From the NCBI RefSeq assembly GCF_000321225.1, contig NW_004450480.1:2366176-2430175 (forward strand): a stretch of DNA of 64,000 nucleotides, given 5' to 3'. The translations under genes and the position numbers were made by a program. A model generated the notes under the pieces. The model saw only the letters and a list, made by a program, of their open reading frames with translations. It was not told where the DNA came from and made no database searches. The stretch comes from Odobenus rosmarus divergens (Eukaryota; Chordata; Mammalia; Carnivora; Odobenidae). This document shows positions 1 through 13,068 of this stretch, piece by piece. Numbering within the stretch: position 1 is the first letter of the stretch; every line of letters starts with the position of its first letter.

Positions 1-1770
1 GGCAAAAAAAAAAAAAAAAAAGTCCCTTTAAAGCTATGAAACACTTTTAGTTATATAAGGTAAGTAAGAAATATAGGAGCTTGCAGTGCCTGGACTATTT
101 GTCCCCAAACACGGAAAGACAAAACAATTTAACAAAAATAACTTCACAGAAGACCCTTTCCCATCACAGCCACCTCACCGGCTTTTATGGACACTCATAC
201 CTTGTTCTAAAAGTTACAATCCCCTATTAAGAAGCAATGCCTGCCGCTCTAAGAAGGGGGGGGGGCGGGACGAGTGTCCATTTATCCACATAAAGATTAA
301 GTATAAACTAGTCCAAGCCAGGGAGAGGAACACCAAGGGAAAAGTAAACAGGCCCCCACCCCCCGCCCCCAAAATAGTTCCCCTTCGAAAGCTCTATGCA
401 GTGAGTGCCTGGTACCCAGGGCTGCCCTACTCCTTGGAGGGGTCAGCAAAGCTATGCTCAACTGACAGGTTCAGTTTACGGCAGGCCAGAAGTTTGTTTG
501 GATATACTGGCCTTGCTCACCACCAGCTTAACAACAGATGGCTAGAAAACTTTCATTATGCTGCACAGGACTGAACTGCAAACAATCCAGAAAACTGTGA
601 AAAGTTTAACTCCCTCTACACCGATGTGCCAAACCGGGGCCTGCCCAGAGCCGGGGGCGGGGCGCCCAGGGGACGGTAGAAGTGGGGGGTAAAACAAATC
701 AGCACCTGCTAAAGTCCCAAGTCTACTCCACGTGCCATCCAGATCCCAGAAGAGCAGAGACCCTCCTTAGTCTTGATTTTAACTGTTCAAAGCCCAGACC
801 TTACAAGGAGTTGTACTGACGGCACCTTCTTTTTGATTTTCCCAAAATACACTGTCAGACCTCCCCTCCCTTTGGAGAAAGAAAATCTCTCTCCAGACAA
901 TTCTCAAGCTCCCTTCCTGTCTTCCCTCCCTCTGGAAATTGGGAGGACAAGACCCAACAGTCTCACTCTAACACCTAGATTTAAATATGATTTATCCAAA
1001 TCTGTATATAATTTAAATATTCATTAAATCGATTCAATCACATGAACCCTAATATCTCCTAATGCTCCAAGACAGGTTATAAATGCACCTTCAAAGGTTT
1101 AATTCAATTGGCAATCTGAGAGGCCTTATCACTAGAAATGTGTTATTTTCATATTATTCAAGAAATGAACAAATGTGCTTTCCACAAATGTATTTTAGAA
1201 GCTACCCTTTCCTGTTATTGAAAGAAAATTGTGTTTATTACTCCTTTAGCATAGTGTAAACTCATAAACGTCAACAGAGAGTACAAGGAAAGCTGTCAAC
1301 TAAATATTGTTTCCTTCATGAGCTGTTCTTCCAAGTCAATTACGCCTTTCAACTTCTGGGGCATTGTATGATAAACTGGCAGTAAAAATCATTCACATTA
1401 ATATACCATGGTGCCTTGCCTGCAAAAGGTAATTAAAGAAGTAAATGACTCATAAGAATAGACATATTAGCTGCAAAATGAAAGGCAACTGAGCTGCCAC
1501 ATAAAAATATGTACCATTAAGATACTGCATTTTCATATTCCTGTAATCAGCTTCAGTAGACTAATGCTTATTTAATCCAGTTCTGTGCTAAGTCCATCAA
1601 CAACTGTTTTTTGCTGTTTTCTCCTTGACTGAACATTATGAGAGCAGGTTTGGAATAAATACTGCAATGAGATTTTTGCATACTCAATTGAAGAACAGGT
1701 TTTTACATTTTAAAATCTATTTTTTTTCTTTCTCTGAGAAATACAACATAAAAAAATTACTGGTGGGGGA

Positions 1771-1806
<36 letters not shown>

Positions 1807-4005
1807 ATTGCTAGCTAGATACATCTCTTTAAACAGCAGACCATTTTAGGGAAAAATATTTGTTTCCACGTTCACCTGTTCTGACCCATACCACTGATGA
1901 TCAGTACAGGGGAAAGGGTGCCATGCCTCCCCCTGCCAGATCTCTGCTACCTTTATAAAGCACTCCCGTTTGTTAATAGCATTAGTGGGATAAGGCAATT
2001 TATCCTGTGGCAGGGATGGAAGGAGAAAGCGAGGAGGAGGAAGGAGCTGACAGGTGTGCAGGAGAGGACCACAACCTTGCTTAGTGGCTCCTGAGCTCTC
2101 TTCCTTCCAGAGAGTGGATCTGACTCAACAGAACGTTCCCAAAGAGCGAACTGACCCTCAAATTAACTGCTCTGCTTTTCCATTCTCTGGCTTTCAAACT
2201 GACATTGTGCCTTATCCTTCCCATGCTTTATTTCGGCATTCCCCGAGCAAGTCCAGACAAGCCACAAGAAGACATCGCCCGTGTGATCTGAGATTCTCCG
2301 CTTAAGTTGTTCGCTTCCCTGCTTCTGGAACCTCCATCTTGACCAGCCAGAGGAGTCCACCATTTGCACTATTAAGATGTTTTGGGAACATTTAGATGCA
2401 GGAAGTTTCCTGGAGGCTGGAGAAACGCCTGTTCTTGTTGTGGAAATTAGGGCTCTTTGTTGATGACTGATGTGGCCCTAAGGCTTTGCCAATTCAGTTT
2501 GGGAGTTTTAGCTTTCAAAACTCTCGTGATTCCGATTCCTTCAACGGCCCAGGTTTCCAACCAGCAGTGAAAATCGGCCTATAATACCTATCTGCCTTCT
2601 ATCATGTCTGCCCGCAATCCACTCACTTTCAGTAACATCTAAATGCATCTAGATGGGGTCCACTCACTTATCAAAAAAGCCCAAGAGATTGCCGACCTGT
2701 TTTTGTCTTCAGATGATACAGGCTTTCGACAGAGGCAAAGGTCTACATTTCTATACAAGTTGTCGCTTCTCCCCTTCCCTCCTTCTGCGAGAATAGAAAT
2801 CTCTTTGGCTTTAAAGCTGATGAGCAGCCAGCCAGGCCTCAAGGACAGCCCAGGATGTGGGGACAGCCCTACAAGGACCCTTTGCTGTTTATTTACCTTT
2901 TCACAGTTCTGAGAACTGCCGAGAGCCTCCCAGATTTAGACTGGGTCTCTCCTCATGTATTGTTGCCTCGATGTTCGAGCAGACACCACTCGGAACCACA
3001 ATTAATGAGCTCTAGTCCTTTTTCTAATTAAGGAACAAAGGTTCCTGTGTGCACAGTATGGTAAGGCTGTCTGAAGAACACACGTGGAAGGAGAAGTGAA
3101 TGCTTATAATTGCTTCAAAATGGGATTTTTAATATTTAGGAACATAATGGGATCGGGAAATCAGAGCATTTCCAACATCCTTTACAAATAAGGCTTTACA
3201 AAATATTGTTAGCTGTTAATAATACATCATTATCAAAAATGGAAAGTTATGAATACCATGCACATAACCTTTGTATTCATGTGAATTAACCTATATGTAT
3301 GAATACAATGATACATGAATTAGTTTTTAAAAATACATTAAAAGAAGAAAAAGCCCTCCTAAAAAAAGAAAAAAGAAAGAAAAGAGGTGAGAAGGCAGTT
3401 CCTGTGAGCCTGATATTCCTCAGACCTTAGCAGATTAGGATTCAAATGTGTAATTAAGAAAGATAACCCCAGTTTTTATAGTAATTAGGGGCTGTGGGAA
3501 ATAGGATCCTATCTCTCAAAAGTGTTACAAATATACCACACTTCTAAATAACCTGCAATGCTTGGAAAGTAGACTCACTACCAAGGGCAAAGCTGCTATG
3601 CTGTGAGTGAGCAGAGTAAATGACAGACTGGCGTTCAAGTCCATTAGCTGCTATGTGATAGGAGCACATTCACTAGCACGCGACCTGTGAAAAATCTTAG
3701 ATCTCTTTAAATCTTTGAATTGGATTACTGCATTAATTCTTAAGAACTGCAATCCTTCAACCAAGTCAAATTACCCTCATTAACAGTGGAAAAACTGCCT
3801 CTGCAATAAGTTAAAAAAAAAAAGATATTTATTACCTATAATCACTTTCATGTACTTCACCTAGAAATATGATGAACGGGTGCCAACAACTTTGGCAACG
3901 GCAGCATCTTGATTTTGCATACTGATTTGAGTTAAAATAAAACTGAAAACATTTGCATGGTGTCGAAAAATTTTTTTCACATCTACAGGACATGTCCTTT
4001 CATTA
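1..4005. other. FOXP1 intron, mainly unique sequence
   Basis: A poly(A) run opens the window (5-21). Two GC-rich patches, 250-430 and 630-700, hold G- or C-runs. From about 960 to 1720 the sequence is AT-rich, non-repetitive and homeobox-site-like (TAATTA, TTAATT), which is typical of conserved non-coding intron. I see no coding exon and no young transposon. Confidence 0.5.
1774..1802. repeat. (TG)n microsatellite
   Basis: About 14 uninterrupted TG units within unique intron; likely polymorphic. Confidence 0.95.
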
Positions 4006-4009
4006 TCCC

Positions 4010-4160
4010 AAGCCTCTGATAGGAAGCGAATAGCCCCATTTTACAGGAGAAGACACAGGGGACATAGGCAGAGACATTGTGCCCACTGTCCAAACTCTCC
4101 CAGCTGATTAGAGGCAGGGTCTCCTCGTCCTGTTCTGGATCCACACTGCAGGAATTAATT
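4010..4160 (-). repeat. MIR SINE remnant
   Basis: The segment 'AGCCCCATTTTACAGGAGAA' followed by a CAGCTGATTAGAGGCAGGG-like stretch matches the reverse-oriented core of the ancient mammalian MIR element. The ends are eroded. Confidence 0.5.
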
Positions 4161-5119
4161 CAGAAATACAGTCTTCTAATGCTCCTGTCATGCAATGCGC
4201 GGACTTCTCTCAATAACACTCAGGGAAGGAAAGGCAGGCAAAATAGATGCAAAGATCAGAATGCAGCTCTGAGGGTAGAAATGATCCCCGTAATAAATAC
4301 AACAGAGGCTGCCTCAATTCTTCCCTCACCACATTCACTGTTACTGTTTAACCTGCCTTGAGAATGCGCCCAATATTCTTTTCCAGTGACAGAGGTAAAA
4401 GAAATGTAAATTGATCTACTCTGGCCTTGCTGCTCTCTGAAATGGTCTCATTGGAAATGTGATAACAGCTTGACCGATTCTGAGCAACTTATGGTACTTT
4501 ATGGCAAATGAGAGTGTTGTTCTGGCTGACTGTTGTTCTTGGCTCTGGGGATGGGACTGCTCTAGTTCTATGACTTCTCAGCACAAACCAATGCAGGTTT
4601 GTGCCGAGAAGGCGACCAACTGGGGAAAGGGGTCTGTGTTTATGGAAAGGGACGGTTTTTATACCATGTACTATGGAATGCGGGAAGGTGAACATGCAGA
4701 AGTTGCTTTCTAGAACTTGAAAGTAACCAACACTTCTGAAGAGCTATGAAATGCTAACTGGAGTTCATAATGAAAACCCAGAGGCACTACAAGGCTCTGA
4801 AGTGCCTTCTGAATCATCAGGAAAGAAAAAGAAAGAGAAGAAAAAAAAAAAAAGATAAAACTGTGCTCTGGATAGTTGTATGTGAAATGCATTTACTGCA
4901 ACCTACCGATTTGAAAGTAGGCAGTCTTTATTTAGTACAATGATGATAAAAATCAATTAAGTAGAATATTATCGCTGGTAATCCTATAATCTACTGTAAC
5001 CTTCTTTTTGTGTAACTTCCAAAAACCAGCTGTTGTTCAGATGAGCATTTCAATCCCACATCAGACCTGCAGAGCTGTGGTCGAGTCTAATAATAAGCGA
5101 GAGAGCACTGATCCATCTC

Positions 5120-5290
5120 AGTCTATAGCAAGCACTGACATTCGTTGCCTTTCTATCCTTCTAATGACCCTGCAAGGTGGGAGTGACCATACCCATTTTA
5201 CAGAGGAGGAAAACAAGGTCAGAGAGGTTGACTAACTTGGGCAAGGAGAAACTACAACTAAGGTGGGTGTATGACTGCTTGGAGGTGAAG
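5120..5290 (-). repeat. MIR SINE remnant
   Basis: CATACCCATTTTACAGAGGA, then AGGTCAGAGAGGTTGACTAA, is a clear reverse-strand MIR core. Confidence 0.65.
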
Positions 5291-5869
5291 GTGAAGCTGA
5301 GAAGTCAGAGAGAGGGGGTGTTCAGAGGAGGGCCGGGAGCAAAGAGGTTCTCCTATCTTGGGGCAATACAAATTTGCAGGAAACCATGATCCAAACATCA
5401 GATGGCCCAGGACCTGGAGACTCATCACCCACCTCCTGCCCAGAGGCACTGCATATTTCAAAGGAGAATATGGGAATTGCTCCTCTTTAGCTCTACCATT
5501 TGTAGAGTCTCCTGTCTTTCTTTCAAGAGCTTTGTGACTGGCAATCGGGTGCTTTTCAAACAATCAATGCTTTACCAGTGATCTCATGATTAACTTGGTT
5601 CATGACTCTAGCAACCTTTCAATATGAACGTTAAAGTTGCCTTTGCACAAGTACCAGACCATACCTTCTATTGACACATCAAATAAACGTAACTTTGGAT
5701 GCATAAGCACAATCTCGGCACTGGGCCTATGAAGGTGCCCCTTCCAAAGGCTTAGAGTCGAACAGAAATTAGAGATAAGATACTGACAACCCACAGATCC
5801 AGAAATAGAAAGCCACTACAGAGGAATCTTTAATTAAAGAACAACTTCATGTACTTGTCTTTTCTAGCC

Positions 5870-5990
5870 TACTCTAGATAAGGCCACTGAGATTGCCCAT
5901 GAGGAGGTGATATTTAAGATGAGACCCCCAAGTTGAGAAGGAATCACACAGCCAAGGAAGAGAGAGAGGAAGTTCAAGGAGATGGACCAT
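5870..5990 (+). repeat. L2-like LINE fragment
   Basis: GAGGAGGTGATATTTAAGAT followed by GAGACC resembles the L2 3' region. It is short and diverged. Confidence 0.4.
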
Positions 5991-6313
5991 TGGGGCTGAA
6001 AAATTATAGGCAGAAACAACATGCTAAAAGATGAACTGAAGAGCAGCTGGTGATATACAACTGTGCTGTTCCAATAATACTGTCTCTTCAGTCCTTTTGA
6101 AAAAGATTCTTTCTCTTTTTCAATCCTTTTAAGGCAAAAAGATACATACAGATTGCAAATATGCTTTCAATCAAATGGCCTGAAATATAAAATGCATTGT
6201 GGTGGCAAAAAACTCCAAAGGCATAAAGGAGTTTATGCAATTTCGACAGAAAAATAAATACCTTCAACTTGGCCCCTGTTTCTGTCTTTACCTTTTTTAA
6301 TGTTGCAGTGCAC

Positions 6314-6946
6314 TGGTGGTAGGCAGAAAGCTAACATGATCTCCCACATTCCTACCCCTTGTCCCAGATAGTTCATCAAATAGTGGTCAAGACGTTGATT
6401 TGCAGGGTTTTGCAGCTGTAATTAAGGTTCCAAATCAGCTGACCTTAAGATAGAGAGAATCTATTTTTTTTAATTTTAATTCTAAACAGGCCTGAAAAAA
6501 AGAATCACAGGGGGTCTATACTAGCATTTAGCAGTCAGAGAGAAAGCCAGGGTTTCCAAGCAGGAGAAAGTTTTGATGCAGCGCTGCTGGCATCAGGAAG
6601 AGGAGGCCACCTGGCAAGAAATAGGGGCAGCCTCTAGAAGCCCAAACTGGCCACTGGCTGACAGCCAGCAAGGAAATGGGGACCTCAGTCCTACAACCAC
6701 AATGAACTGCACTCTACCAACAACCCGAATGACCCTGCAAGCAGATTATACCCCCCCCAGTGTCTCCAGACAAGAATTCTGTCCAGGTAACACCTTCTGC
6801 ACTCGGACCCTTCTGCAACTCTGAGCAGAGAAGCCAACAGCTCTGTGCCTGGACTTGTGACCCACAGGACTGGGAGCTGACAAATGGGCGTTCTAAGTTG
6901 CTAAGTTTATGGACGTTTGTTACGCAAAAACAGAAAACTAATACAT
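6314..6946 (+). repeat. MLT1-type LTR (ERVL-MaLR)
   Basis: It starts TGGTGGTAGGCAGAAAG, contains the GATTTGCAGGGTTTTGCAGC-type and 'CAGCCTCTAGAAGC' blocks, and ends with GTTACGCAAAAACAGAAAAC before TAATACA. All are hallmarks of MLT1 solo LTRs of an ancient, non-coding mammalian retrovirus-like family. It carries no viral gene. Several open frames over it are chance. Confidence 0.75.
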
Positions 6947-7494
6947 GTGGGAAAGAGATGGAATCTCATCGCCTGTGTCTAAAGTTTATGGAAGAAGCTC
7001 CTGGAAGGGAGGAGTGGAGGGGAAGGGAAGGCAAAGATGGAGCGTGCATTCTGGCCCCACAGGGACCAACACGGAGAACTCGTACAGGGCCACTCACCTC
7101 TCTCTGGACTCACTCTTCTCACCTGTAAAGAGGAGATGAAAGCCCTGGGCAGTGGTGAGGGTGAGGGGCAGCTTAGGAGAACACACAGGCACAAACACTC
7201 TGGAAGTCATAAAACACAATCTGAGTTTTCATTGTTTGTACTGCTTCTTTGCTGGGCCATTTTGATTTCTGATTTTCAGCTTCCTTTTTTTTCAGTTATT
7301 CCCATTATTTGGGAGAATGCTGATCAAGACACAAATATGGAGTCATCCTTGGCTAGAAAAGCAAAGATGGACCCTAAACCACCCTGGAGCTTCTTGGCAC
7401 TCCAGGCAAAGGATGTGATGCCTTCCAGGGGAGAGGCGCAAAGAGGTCAGTATGTGTCCTCAGTGAGGAAAACCATGGCTCCCGATCCATGGCC

Positions 7495-7677
7495 ATTTGG
7501 AAGGTGGAGACAGACGGCCCGGGTTCAAATCCTAACTCCACTCCCGACCTTGATCTTAGCACCATGCTGTTTTCTCAGCTGTGAAGCAGAAGTCACAGCA
7601 GCACCACCTCCTAGTGATGTTGCAGGAAGTGAATTACATAGAGAGAGTGCTTAAAAAAAAAAAAAGATTTATTTATT

Positions 7678-7710
<33 letters not shown>

Positions 7711-7925
7711 TGGAGGTGCAGGGAGACTCTCAAGCCGACTCTACGCAGAGTACGGAGCCCCACACGGGGCTCAATCTCACAACCCTGAGATCACGACCTG
7801 CGCCAAAACCGAGAGTCAGACGCTTAACCGACTGAGTCACCCAGGCGCCCCTGCAGAAAGTGCTTTTAAGACAGAGTCTGGCCTTTAGTAAGCATCATAT
7901 AAGAGCTATTATTATTATTACTATC
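7495..7925 (+). repeat. MIR interrupted by a carnivore SINE
   Basis: The left part (7495-7652) carries GGCCCGGGTTCAAATCCTAA, the MIR box-B-like core. The right part (7866-7925) carries GCCTTTAGTAAGCATCATAT and an ATT-rich tail typical of the MIR end. A SINE lies between them. Confidence 0.65.
7653..7855 (-). mobile_element. Carnivore tRNA-derived SINE
   Basis: Reverse-oriented: a T-rich/A-rich tail side with (GA)n at 7679-7704, ending in GAGTCACCCAGGCGCCCC. Imperfect target-site duplications GAGAGTGCTT (7643-7652) and GAAAGTGCTT (7856-7865) flank it. It is inserted in a MIR. Confidence 0.9.
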
Positions 7926-8864
7926 ACTATGGATTCCAGAATAGAAGCTGATTTTTTTTTTCCAGAAAGTCTGTTTTCTCCCCAAGGGAATTTGGAACAA
8001 TTTGGAAGATGGGGCTCAGTAAATATGTAAAAATGTATCCATAATAAGGATTTTAGCACTAATGACTTTTCATGGTACACTATAAAACCCATCTAATCTC
8101 TGAAGAAAAAGCGAGAAAACCCCTCCACAGTCATGATTTTGCCGCATAATTTTATGTTTGCTCAAAGGAAAAAAAGACTATAAAGGACTTTAAAACCATG
8201 ATTTATTGCCTTTTAACAAGCAGTTTTGGGGAAGCCAGAAAAGAGGATTCCCCTGCTGAAAGGGCAAGGGGAGGTAAGGAATTTCAGTGAGGGGGTCAGA
8301 CACAAGAGCAGTCAGGAAAAGAAGGCAACGGTACAACAAAACAAAGGCTGACCCCAAGTCCAGTGTGTACACTTCCTTCTTACCCTCGCTGGTTCACTTT
8401 CTGAACTCCTCATGGCCTTTCTCGCGGGGCTGGGAAGTGAGCGGTGAAGTCAGCTCTCCCTGACCTTACGACGGAGTGTGCGAGGCAGATCAAAAAGCGG
8501 ACATCAGGAGCAGCACAGTGAGCACCCGGGTAGGGGTTACCAATGTCCATGGCTGGGGTGCAGAGGCAGCTAACCTAGGGCAGGTGCCAGTGTCCCAACA
8601 CCTGAGCAGCGAAGGATGCCCATCAGTCAGGAGCGGGGGTGCACAGAAAAGGGGGAGGGGCAGAGTGGGTTCTGGGCAGAGCGATGAGCGTGCCTACAGG
8701 TACAGACACAAATGTGACCATGGAGTATTTGTTTGGAACCTCACAGGAGGGGCCAGAATGCCAAGAAGGAGCTGGACGAACCACAAGAGAGAGGCTGTGA
8801 TTTGTAGATCTTGTACAGAAGTTTGGACTTAGGTTAATCATTATCATTTTTTTTTTTTTTTAAT

Positions 8865-9810
8865 TTACCAAACAGTAAAATCGACTCTTCAGGTATGGAG
8901 GGTATGTAGTACTATGAATTTTAACACACATGTATAAATTCACATAACCACCACCACGATCAGGATATGGAACAGCTCTATGACCCCCAAACTCCCTTGC
9001 TCTATTCCTTCAGAGTCAGACCCCCCTCCTACATCCCTATTTCCTGGCAAACATGTATCTATTCTCCATCACTGCAGTTCTATGTTTTCAAGAATGCCAT
9101 ACAAATGAAATCATATAGTATGTAACCTTTGAGACTGGCTTCTCTTACACAAAAGAATATCTCAGAGATTATTCCAAGCTGCTGGGTACATCTGTAGTTC
9201 ACCGCTTATTGTTGCTGATTCTTAGTCTACTGCATGGAGGCACCATACTTTGTTTATTCATTCATCCACTGAAAAACATTTGGATTTACCTCAGCATGGG
9301 GCTACTATACATAAAGCTTCTATGAACGTTCATGAATAGGTTTTTCTATAAACACATGTCTTCTTTTCCCTAGGATGAATGCCCAGGAGTGTGAATGCTG
9401 GGTCACATAGTAACTGTGTGTGTGTATGTGTATGTGTGTGTGTATTTTTTAAATAAGCTGACCCAACTGTTTTTCAGATGGCTAGCCCGTCTTGAATTCC
9501 CATTAGCAAAGCATGCAAGTTTGTTTGATCCACATCCTTGTCAGCACTTGTTATTATCAGTATTTTTTCGATTTTGGCCATTGTAACAGGTGGTTCGAAT
9601 TTGCATCTCCCTAAATTCTAATGATGTTGAACAATTTTTCATGCCTTCTGTGTATCTTTCTTGGTGAAATTTCTCTTTGCCTTTTGCCCATTTTAAAATT
9701 TCTTTCTCTTACTGTAGAGTTTTGAGAATTCTTTGCATACTCTATGTACAAGTCCTTGGTTGGAGGTGTGATTTTAACATATTTTCTCCTAGCTAGTACC
9801 TTGTCTTCAA
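8865..9810 (+). repeat. Old L1 (L1M-type) 3' UTR fragment
   Basis: The order of blocks is that of old mammalian L1 3' UTRs: 'AATTCACATAACCACCACCA', 'GATGAATGCCCAGGAGTG', 'GCTGGGTCACATAGTAAC', 'ATTGTAACAGGTGGTTCG', 'CTAATGATGTTGAACAATTT', and 'TTTTCTCCTAGCTAGTACCT'. No ORF1 or ORF2 coding remains. A TG/TATG simple repeat (9415-9444) has expanded inside it. Confidence 0.85.
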
Positions 9811-11604
9811 TCAGGGATTATACCTGCAATTTAGGAAGTTCCCTTATACTATGTTAGGGAGGAAACACAGGAAGCCTTTTTGGGTGGGGGTAACTTACTA
9901 AGAAATGGAGAACTGGAGGCCATGGATGGGCCCAATGTCTTGAGCACACAGGACAAGAGCAGGGTGTTCTCAGGGAATGGGCAGGAGCTCGTGTGAAGCA
10001 GTCCATTCGGGGCAATGCTTTTAATGCCTGACTAATGATACTACGTAAAGGTGATGTCTTCCCGTCCTCTGTTTTTATACGGCTGAACCATCCCAGGTAA
10101 TAAATCAAAGAAGCCAGGGTGGCTATTTGTATGGCGAGATAAGGGAAATTAATTTCAATGCCCAAACATGGACCTCCTTATATTAAAAAATGACTTGGCA
10201 ACACTAGTCCTTTTCATGAGAATGTCTTGGAAAACCAACACTTGGAAAACACACACATGGGGTGGATTCACCCTCTGTATTTTCAAGGGAAATACTGTTG
10301 TCTCCTGAGATTGGAAAGTCATGGGGAAGAATCATTTATAAAATAAAGAGCAAGAAAATAAAGCATTGATGTAACAAAAAAAAAATATCCATGGACTTTC
10401 AAGAAAGGGAGGATTATAATGATAATCTGCACGTAGTCAAATTCTTACAGTCCTTAAAAAATTTTACCATGCTTTGCAAACTACTCTAATTGTCTCATTT
10501 TCACTGAAAATTCAGACGCTTTGAGTTTAAAATGCACAAAAATATAAATACTAGGAGTGTGAACAAGAGCATACGTAACAACAGTGAGATTTCTAGGCGG
10601 AAAGATGGCTTGAACAGAGTTAATACCTTGGCTGGAATACTAAGGGGAAGACAAAGTGCAAGAAAAGCCCAGAGGCTTCTCTGAGCTCCCCAGGGATCAC
10701 GCCACCCGCCACCCCTGCCTTGGAGTGCCGTGCGGGAACAATGTGAAGCCATCCATCACCAGTGAGCATAGCTCTACTTGCTGGCGCCAAGTGAGCAAGG
10801 TTGCCACCTGTCCAGCTTTCCTTTGAACGGTCCCCACACAATGTCCCTCTCTGCTCTGGGTTCAAGCTAGCATTTAATCTGGAAGCCTGAATTCTCCAGC
10901 ATTTCAGCAGCAGCAAACGTGCTCTACTTCTAATTTGGAGAAGTCTCTTTCCAAGCTCTAACTTGGAAATTTGGACCTTGGATCAGCTAACCAAATTCTG
11001 GGTGGACTCCAAGCAGGCATGGTTTTTCTCTCTTTGCTTCCCTTCTTGCCCCCCAAAATCTCTTCTCTGCAGATCAGCTGGAGGGATCTCTTGGAAATGC
11101 ACATCAGGTTGTGCCACTATGCTGGCTTCTCGTGGCACTTCACAGGAACATTTTCTAGTCTTATTCACCTCTGTATACCATAGGGGCTAAATAAATGTGC
11201 TGCCTAAACACAGGAATGAATAAATGTGCCAAAGTAGGGAGGTTCCTTTAAGATCCCATTTATTATCTGCATGTATTTTAAAAAATAGTTTAAAAAGGAA
11301 AAACCGAAATGTTCTTGTCATCTCAGAGGTAGAAGTGCATTATCTGAGTATAATAACAAAAAGCTCAGGAACCATAAAGAAAAAATTGATAAATAAAACG
11401 ATATTAAAATTGAATATGGCTGAAAGAATAGAGCAAATTCAAAATATCACTGAAATATTGGGTAAATATTTGCATATCATCAACCTAAGAAAAATGTCTA
11501 ATTTTTATTATGCATAAGAAGCTCTTATAAATCAATAAGGGAATAAGTAAATCCAATAGAAAACTAGGGAAATGGTGTAAAAGAAACTACAGATGTGTCT
11601 TAAA
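9811..11604. other. Intron, no recognised feature
   Basis: Unique sequence of mixed composition with a more GC-rich patch at about 10620-10870. Open frames here have no splice or homology support. Confidence 0.4.
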
Positions 11605-11614
11605 TACTTTTTTT

Positions 11615-11838
11615 AAAAAGATTCATTTATTTATGAGAGAGAAAGTGTGTGCGTGCACACACACGCACGTGCAGGAGGGAGGAGCAGAAGGAGAGGGAGG
11701 GAGAGAATCCCAAGCAGACTCCCCACCAAGTGGAAAGTGGAGCCCAACTCCGGGCCCAACCCCATGACCCTGAGACCATGACATGAGCTGAAACCAAGAG
11801 TCAGCCATCCAACTGACTGAGCCACCCAGGCGCCCCCT
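11615..11838 (-). mobile_element. Carnivore tRNA-derived SINE
   Basis: Reverse copy ending GAGCCACCCAGGCGCCCC, with an internal GTGTGTGCGTGCACACACAC-type expansion in its tail. Flanked by TACTTTTTTT at 11605-11614 and from 11839. Confidence 0.9.
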
Positions 11839-11913
11839 TACTTTTTTTTTTTTTTTAAGGGTGCTAACCTTAAGCTTAGGGAATCTGCTATGGCCCATGT
11901 AACAGGAAGACAG

Positions 11914-11953
11914 TTTAATTTTTTAAACTAATTTGGTTTCAGGTAGTGAGAGG
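11914..11953 (+). repeat. 40-bp direct repeat, copy 1
   Basis: TTTAATTTTTTAAACTAATT continuing through CAGGTAGTGAGAGG is repeated at 13401-13440 with a single difference (T/C). Sequence on either side of the two copies is unrelated. Confidence 0.85.
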
Positions 11954-11999
11954 CTGTGTAAACAGCCATAACTGAAATGAGAAAGGGGTATATCCACAG

Positions 12000-12300
12000 T
12001 ACGGGGAATAAAGATAAGCCCCTGAGAGAGTTCAAAAGGGAGGCAAGATCATTTCCAGTTCAGGCTGTCAGATTTCCCGGAGGAAATGGTATTTAAACCA
12101 CACCTTGAAGGGGAGAGACAATTTGGATGTGCCTCAGACAAATCTGCTTATACAGTTTGTCAATAAGAGTTAACTAAAAGTTATTGGGCCAGGCTCCTAG
12201 TCAAGCTCTGAAGACAACAGTGGTGAACAGAAACTGCCTCTACCTTGCAGAATTCAGAGTTTACTAGGAAGGAGAACTGAAATGTTTAAAAAGCAAAGCA
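12000..12300. repeat. L2-like LINE fragments
   Basis: CCGGAGGAAATGGTATTTAA and GGCCAGGCTCCTAGTCAAGC resemble L2 3' blocks. Diverged, with boundaries uncertain. Confidence 0.4.
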
Positions 12301-12764
12301 ATAATGAACCCCAAATTCAGGAGGACTGCCCACCTGTCTAGGCTACGGGAGGAAGTGCAAATTGTAAGTAATGGGCCAGTTCTTGGACTGATTGGGTCTG
12401 AGGGTGTTCATGAATGCTTATTAAGTTTTGTTTTATAACTTACTAAGTATGCTGTGTTCTGTACTTAATGACTCCTAAGGTACACTGTTGTTTTTATTTT
12501 AACATCTCCAGCATTGGGATGCCTCGTAAAAGAGATGGGAAAAGAAAGCATTATGGATTCGTTGACTTGGCTGCATTTTCACTTTACTCTTGGTATATAA
12601 AATAAAGGTCTAAAAGACTTGATGAAATACGGTATATTCTTTTTTATGTATTAGGTATTATATTTTTAAAAGATAATAAAAGTGTTTTTAAAAACTACAT
12701 TACGCCTTTTGTTGGCTGCACAGGCTGAGTAGTATTTTGTGTGTTATTTAAAATAAAGACATGA

Positions 12765-12952
12765 GGGGCGCCCGGACGGCTCAGTCGGTTAAGTGTCTGA
12801 CTCTTGTTTTCGGCTCAGCTCATGATCTTGGGGTCGTGGAATCCAGCCCTGCGTCGGGCTCTGAGAGAGGTCAGCCTGTCCCTCTCCCTCTGATCCTCCC
12901 CCCACTCTCTCTCTCTCTCAAATAAATAAATAAAATCTTTAAAAATCAAATA
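12765..12952 (+). mobile_element. Carnivore SINE, first of a tandem pair
   Basis: Begins GGGGCGCCCGGACGGCTCAG and ends in (CT)n then AAATAAATAAATAAAATC. It lies between AAATAAAGACAT (12751-12762) and AAATAAAGACGT (12953-12964). Confidence 0.9.
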
Positions 12953-12964
12953 AAATAAAGACGT

Positions 12965-13068
12965 GAGCCTGGTTGGGTCAGTCAGTAGAATGTGTGATTC
13001 TTGATCTCAGGGTTGTGAGTCTGAGCCCCACACTGGGCGTAGAACTTACTTAAAAAAAATAATAATAC
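12965..13068 (+). mobile_element. Short carnivore SINE, second of a tandem pair
   Basis: A shorter, older-looking copy: GAGCCTGGTTGGGTCAGTCA, then GATCTCAGGGTTGTGAG and CACTGGGCGTAGAACTTACT with an A-rich tail. Its right flank AAATAAAGACAT (13069-13080) repeats the site found before and after the first SINE. Confidence 0.8.

Noticed and set aside
86..574. A 162-residue plus-strand open frame
   Set aside because: It crosses C- and G-runs with proline-rich low complexity. No recognisable domain and no promoter or polyadenylation context.
6314..6946. A retroviral gene within the MaLR LTR
   Set aside because: It is a solo LTR with no gag, pol or env coding. Its frames are short and unrelated.
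7037..7654. A 205-residue plus-strand open frame
   Set aside because: It starts after an MLT1 LTR and runs into a MIR and a SINE. No domain, no splice context and no similarity that I recognise.
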